From: Ruegeria sediminis
GTDB lineage: Bacteria; Pseudomonadota; Alphaproteobacteria; Rhodobacterales; Rhodobacteraceae
Direction of reading: 5' to 3'
Length of the DNA stretch: 64,000 nt
Assembly (NCBI RefSeq): GCF_005938215.1
Contig: NZ_VCPD01000001.1
Location: 744,001 to 808,000, forward strand
Part shown: positions 61,805-64,000 of the stretch, one piece after another
How the letters are laid out: each line of letters begins with the position of its first letter
Position numbering within the stretch: position 1 is the first letter of the stretch
Notes under the pieces: model-generated
What the model saw: only the letters and a program-made list of their open reading frames with translations
Database searches by the model: none
What the model was told of the DNA's origin: nothing
Position numbers and translations under genes: made by a program

Positions 61805-62689
61805 TCAGTCCGAGCCGCTTTTGCGCCGGTGCTTCTTGTCCTCGACCGGCACCGACGCAGGGTCCGCGTCGCGCACCAGCCGGTCTGCGCCGGACAGGCA
61901 CACGAACCTGTGCCCGCGCATCCGGCCGATCAGCGTCAGCCCGACCTCGCGCGCGATCTCGACGCCCCAGGCGGTGAAACCCGAGCGCGAAGCCAGAACG
62001 GGTATGCCCATCATCGCCGTCTTGATCACCATTTCCGAGGTCAGCCGCCCAGTGGTGTAGAGAATCTTGTCCCCGGCCGTTTCGCCCTCGGACAGCATCC
62101 AGCCAGCGATCTTGTCCACCGCGTTGTGCCGGCCGACGTCCTCCATGTAGACCAGCGGGCGGTTCTCGCGGCAGAGCACGGTTCCGTGGATCGCCCCGGC
62201 CTCGAGATAGAGCGACGGGGTGCGGTTGATCCTGGCCGCCAGGTCATAGAGCCAGGAGGTGCGCACCTGAACCTGCGGCAGGCGCACATTCTCGAGCCCC
62301 TCCATCATGTCGCCAAAGACCGTGCCCACCGCGCAGCCGCTGGTGCGGGTCTTTTTCTTCAGCTTGTCCTCGTAGGACGTCTTGCGCGCCGTCCGCACCA
62401 CGACGATTTCCAGATCCTCGTCATAGTCCACGCGCACGATCCTGTCGTCGTCGCGCAGCATCCCCTGATTGCGCAGAAACCCCAGCGCCAGGTATTCGGG
62501 GTAGTCCCCGATCGTCATCGCGGTCACGATCTCTTGCGCGTTCAGGAAGATGGTCAGCGGGCGCTCTTCGACCACCGAAATCCGGCTCGGCTCGCCGTTC
62601 TGGTCCACCCCTTCGACCGCGCGGGTCAGGCGCGCGGAGCCGGGATCGGGGGCGATGATGTAATCCGAAAGATCGTTCTCGGTGGCCAA
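61805..62689 (-). CDS. fdhD: Formate dehydrogenase accessory sulfurtransferase FdhD
   Basis: A 294-residue FdhD protein. It passes sulfur to the molybdenum cofactor of formate dehydrogenase. LTIFLNAQEIVTAMTIGDYPEYLALGF, KTRTSGCAVGTVFGDM (single active Cys) and VYMEDVGRHNAVDKIAGWML are family blocks. The TTG at 62689 has AAAGGG six bases ahead. An ATG at 62746 is in frame but would share its bases with the azlC start, and its Shine-Dalgarno is weak. No fdh structural genes are in the window. Confidence 0.88.
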   Translation of the reverse strand: MATENDLSDYIIAPDPGSARLTRAVEGVDQNGEPSRISVVEERPLTIFLNAQEIVTAMTIGDYPEYLALGFLRNQGMLRDDDRIVRVDYDEDLEIVVVRTARKTSYEDKLKKKTRTSGCAVGTVFGDMMEGLENVRLPQVQVRTSWLYDLAARINRTPSLYLEAGAIHGTVLCRENRPLVYMEDVGRHNAVDKIAGWMLSEGETAGDKILYTTGRLTSEMVIKTAMMGIPVLASRSGFTAWGVEIAREVGLTLIGRMRGHRFVCLSGADRLVRDADPASVPVEDKKHRRKSGSD

Positions 62690-62744
62690 TTGCAACCCTT
62701 TCCCAAGCCCGTTAGTGGTGGCGCCGTCACCATAGGATCTAGCC

Positions 62745-63461
62745 ATGGCATTCACCACATCCAATTCATACTTCTGGAAGGGTTTTCGCGATGGCGCCCC
62801 GTTCGTTTTCGTGGCGATTCCCTTCGGCCTGCTGTTTGGCGTCTTCGCCACCGAAACCGGATTGAACATCGTCCAGACCATGGCCTTTACCGCGACCGTC
62901 TTCGCGGGCGCCGCGCAGTTCGCCGCGCTGCAATTGCTGCAGGACGAGGCGCCGACCCTGATCGTGCTGGCCTCGGCGCTGGCCGTGAACCTGAGAATGG
63001 CGATGTACTCGGCCTCGCTGACGCCCTTTCTCGGCAGCGCGCCTCTGTGGCAGCGCGCCATTGCCGCCTATCTGACCGTCGATCAGTCCTATGCCTGCTC
63101 GATCGTCCGCTTCGAGACCGAACCGCAGATGACCGTGCCGCAGCGGATGGCGTATTTCTTCGGCTCGGTGACGCCGATCACGCCGCTGTGGATCCTGTGC
63201 ACCTATCTGGGTGCGGTCCTGGGCGCGCGGATACCTGAAAGCTGGGCTTTGGATTTCGCCCTGCCGATCACCTTTCTGGCGATGATCGGGCCGATGATGC
63301 GGACGCCCGCGCATGTGGTGGCGGCGCTGGTCGCCGTTGCGGTTTCGCTCGTGACGGTGGTGATACCGTTCAACCTCGGACTGCTGATCGCGGGCTGCGC
63401 CGGCATGATCGCCGGAGCGCAGGCCGAGGTCGTTCTGGAACGCAGAAAGGCAAAGGCATGA
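62745..63461 (+). CDS. azlC: Branched-chain amino acid exporter subunit AzlC
   Basis: A 238-residue membrane protein of the AzlC family. Segments VFVAIPFGLLFGVFATETGL, TVFAGAAQFAALQLLQDEAP and ALAVNLRMAMYSASLTPFLG are typical, with several helices. With AzlD it exports branched-chain amino acids or related compounds. AGGA precedes the ATG by eight bases. The start lies against the divergent fdhD. Confidence 0.94.
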   Translation: MAFTTSNSYFWKGFRDGAPFVFVAIPFGLLFGVFATETGLNIVQTMAFTATVFAGAAQFAALQLLQDEAPTLIVLASALAVNLRMAMYSASLTPFLGSAPLWQRAIAAYLTVDQSYACSIVRFETEPQMTVPQRMAYFFGSVTPITPLWILCTYLGAVLGARIPESWALDFALPITFLAMIGPMMRTPAHVVAALVAVAVSLVTVVIPFNLGLLIAGCAGMIAGAQAEVVLERRKAKA

Positions 63462-63790
63462 ACTCGGTCGATCCGGTCACAATGTGGATCATCATCGTCG
63501 GGCTGGCGATCGGCAGCTATCTGCTGCGCTTCGTCTTCATCGGTTTCGTCGGCGACCGCCCGATGCCCCCCTGGCTGTTGCGCCACCTGCGCTATACGGC
63601 GGTTGCCATCCTGCCCGCGCTGATCGCGCCCCTGGTCGCCTGGCCCACGGCCACGGGCGGCGAGCCCGACGTGCCGCGGATGAGCGCCGCCACCGTCGCG
63701 GTGACGGTGGGTCTGCTGACCAAGAACGTGATCGCCGGGATATTCTCGGGCGCGGCGACGCTCTATGGTCTGCTTTACCTATTGGGTTGA
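63458..63790 (+). CDS. azlD: Branched-chain amino acid exporter subunit AzlD
   Basis: A 110-residue membrane partner of AzlC with three or four helices (TMWIIIVGLAIGSYLLRFVFIGF at the start, and VAVTVGLLTKNVIAGIFSGA). It overlaps azlC by four bases. The end overlaps the convergent partial gene by 12 bases. Confidence 0.92.
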   Translation: MNSVDPVTMWIIIVGLAIGSYLLRFVFIGFVGDRPMPPWLLRHLRYTAVAILPALIAPLVAWPTATGGEPDVPRMSAATVAVTVGLLTKNVIAGIFSGAATLYGLLYLLG

Positions 63791-64000
63791 GGTCCGCTCC
63801 AGCATGTTGAGCTTGGCGTTGTTCTCGGCCAGTCCCTTTTGCAGATCGGCGTCGTCGTTTTCGTAGTAGCGCTCTGTCACGACGCCCAGAATCTGGTCGA
63901 ACTGTTCCGACAGCTTCAGCGGCTGGTAAACCACCTTGATCTGCTCGAACCCCGGCACCTGCTGCAAGAGCCGCGCGGTACGGTTTGCGCAGAGCGATCC
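63779..64000 (-). CDS. C-terminal part of an unrecognised protein (truncated by window edge)
   Basis: The minus-strand frame is open to the end of the window, so only the last 73 residues are visible: a stretch with CANRTARLLQQVPGFEQIKV, then VYQPLKLSEQFDQILG and VTERYYENDDADLQKGLAEN, ending RTSTQ. The real start lies beyond 64000. The sequence is well ordered and polar, with one Cys, and does not match a family that I know. It runs convergent with azlD. Confidence 0.6.
   Translation of the reverse strand, partial: GSLCANRTARLLQQVPGFEQIKVVYQPLKLSEQFDQILGVVTERYYENDDADLQKGLAENNAKLNMLERTSTQ

Overview
The window reads as a chromosomal stretch of a GC-rich alphaproteobacterium of the Rhodobacteraceae (Rhodobacter/Roseobacter group). 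The grounds are gene content and order: sdhCDAB, mdh, sucCDAB-lpd and the ethylmalonyl-CoA pathway genes ccr, ecm, mesaconyl-CoA hydratase and mcl2 lie together, as I remember them in Rhodobacter sphaeroides. An HvrA-like H-NS protein and a divergent argH/tlpA pair fit the same group. I see no prophage, integron, CRISPR array, rRNA or tRNA. This is a core-metabolism region with a few AT-richer accessory genes set into it.

Layout. 1-7.7 kb: ccr, a PlsB-like acyltransferase and, divergently, ecm with a near-consensus promoter, then an H-NS-like protein, deoD, a DUF1989 protein and two small proteins. 7.8-11.5 kb: sdhCDAB on the minus strand. 11.4-15.7 kb: a DUF1194 protein and an operon of mcl2, nnrU, a DUF1737 protein and mesaconyl-CoA hydratase, with a TauE-type exporter upstream. 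15.9-27.9 kb: mdh, then sucC, sucD, two extra genes, sucA, sucB, two extra genes and lpd, closed by a strong terminator. 28-33 kb: a sterol-desaturase-family protein, then the run ftsE-ftsX-plsC-PPOX flavoprotein. 33-39.5 kb: argH, a tiny lipoprotein, DUF2834, lysA and a TIGR02302 protein, with tlpA divergent. 39.6-43.5 kb: tandem small paralogues, unknown genes, a second sterol-desaturase-family protein and an EAL protein. 43.7-46.1 kb: phaA, a periplasmic unknown and phaB. 46.2-57.5 kb: LysR regulator with an EamA exporter, trmN6-like gene, ispB, ispE, TPR protein, ETF-QO, soxR with a divergent VOC gene, greA. 57.5-63.8 kb: acetyltransferase, moeA, mobB, mobA, AEC transporter, fdhD, azlC and azlD. 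A gene truncated by the right edge follows.

How it works together. Acetyl-CoA is condensed by PhaA and reduced by PhaB. The product can go to polyhydroxybutyrate or, via crotonyl-CoA, into Ccr, Ecm, mesaconyl-CoA hydratase and the malyl-CoA thioesterase. The malate and succinyl-CoA formed feed the TCA enzymes encoded alongside. The most notable regulatory signal is a pair of TGTGATCACA palindromes at an identical 21-bp pitch upstream of both sdhC and sucC, with a third copy at sdhC. Other sites are a PhaR-type CTGC-N4-GCAG element before phaA, a SoxR-like dyad between soxR and the VOC gene, and a perfect two-REP element between sucC and sucD.

Functions were assigned by reading motifs and recalling families. 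No database search was run. Start codons were adjusted where a Shine-Dalgarno sequence, a gene overlap or the domain boundary favoured another choice.
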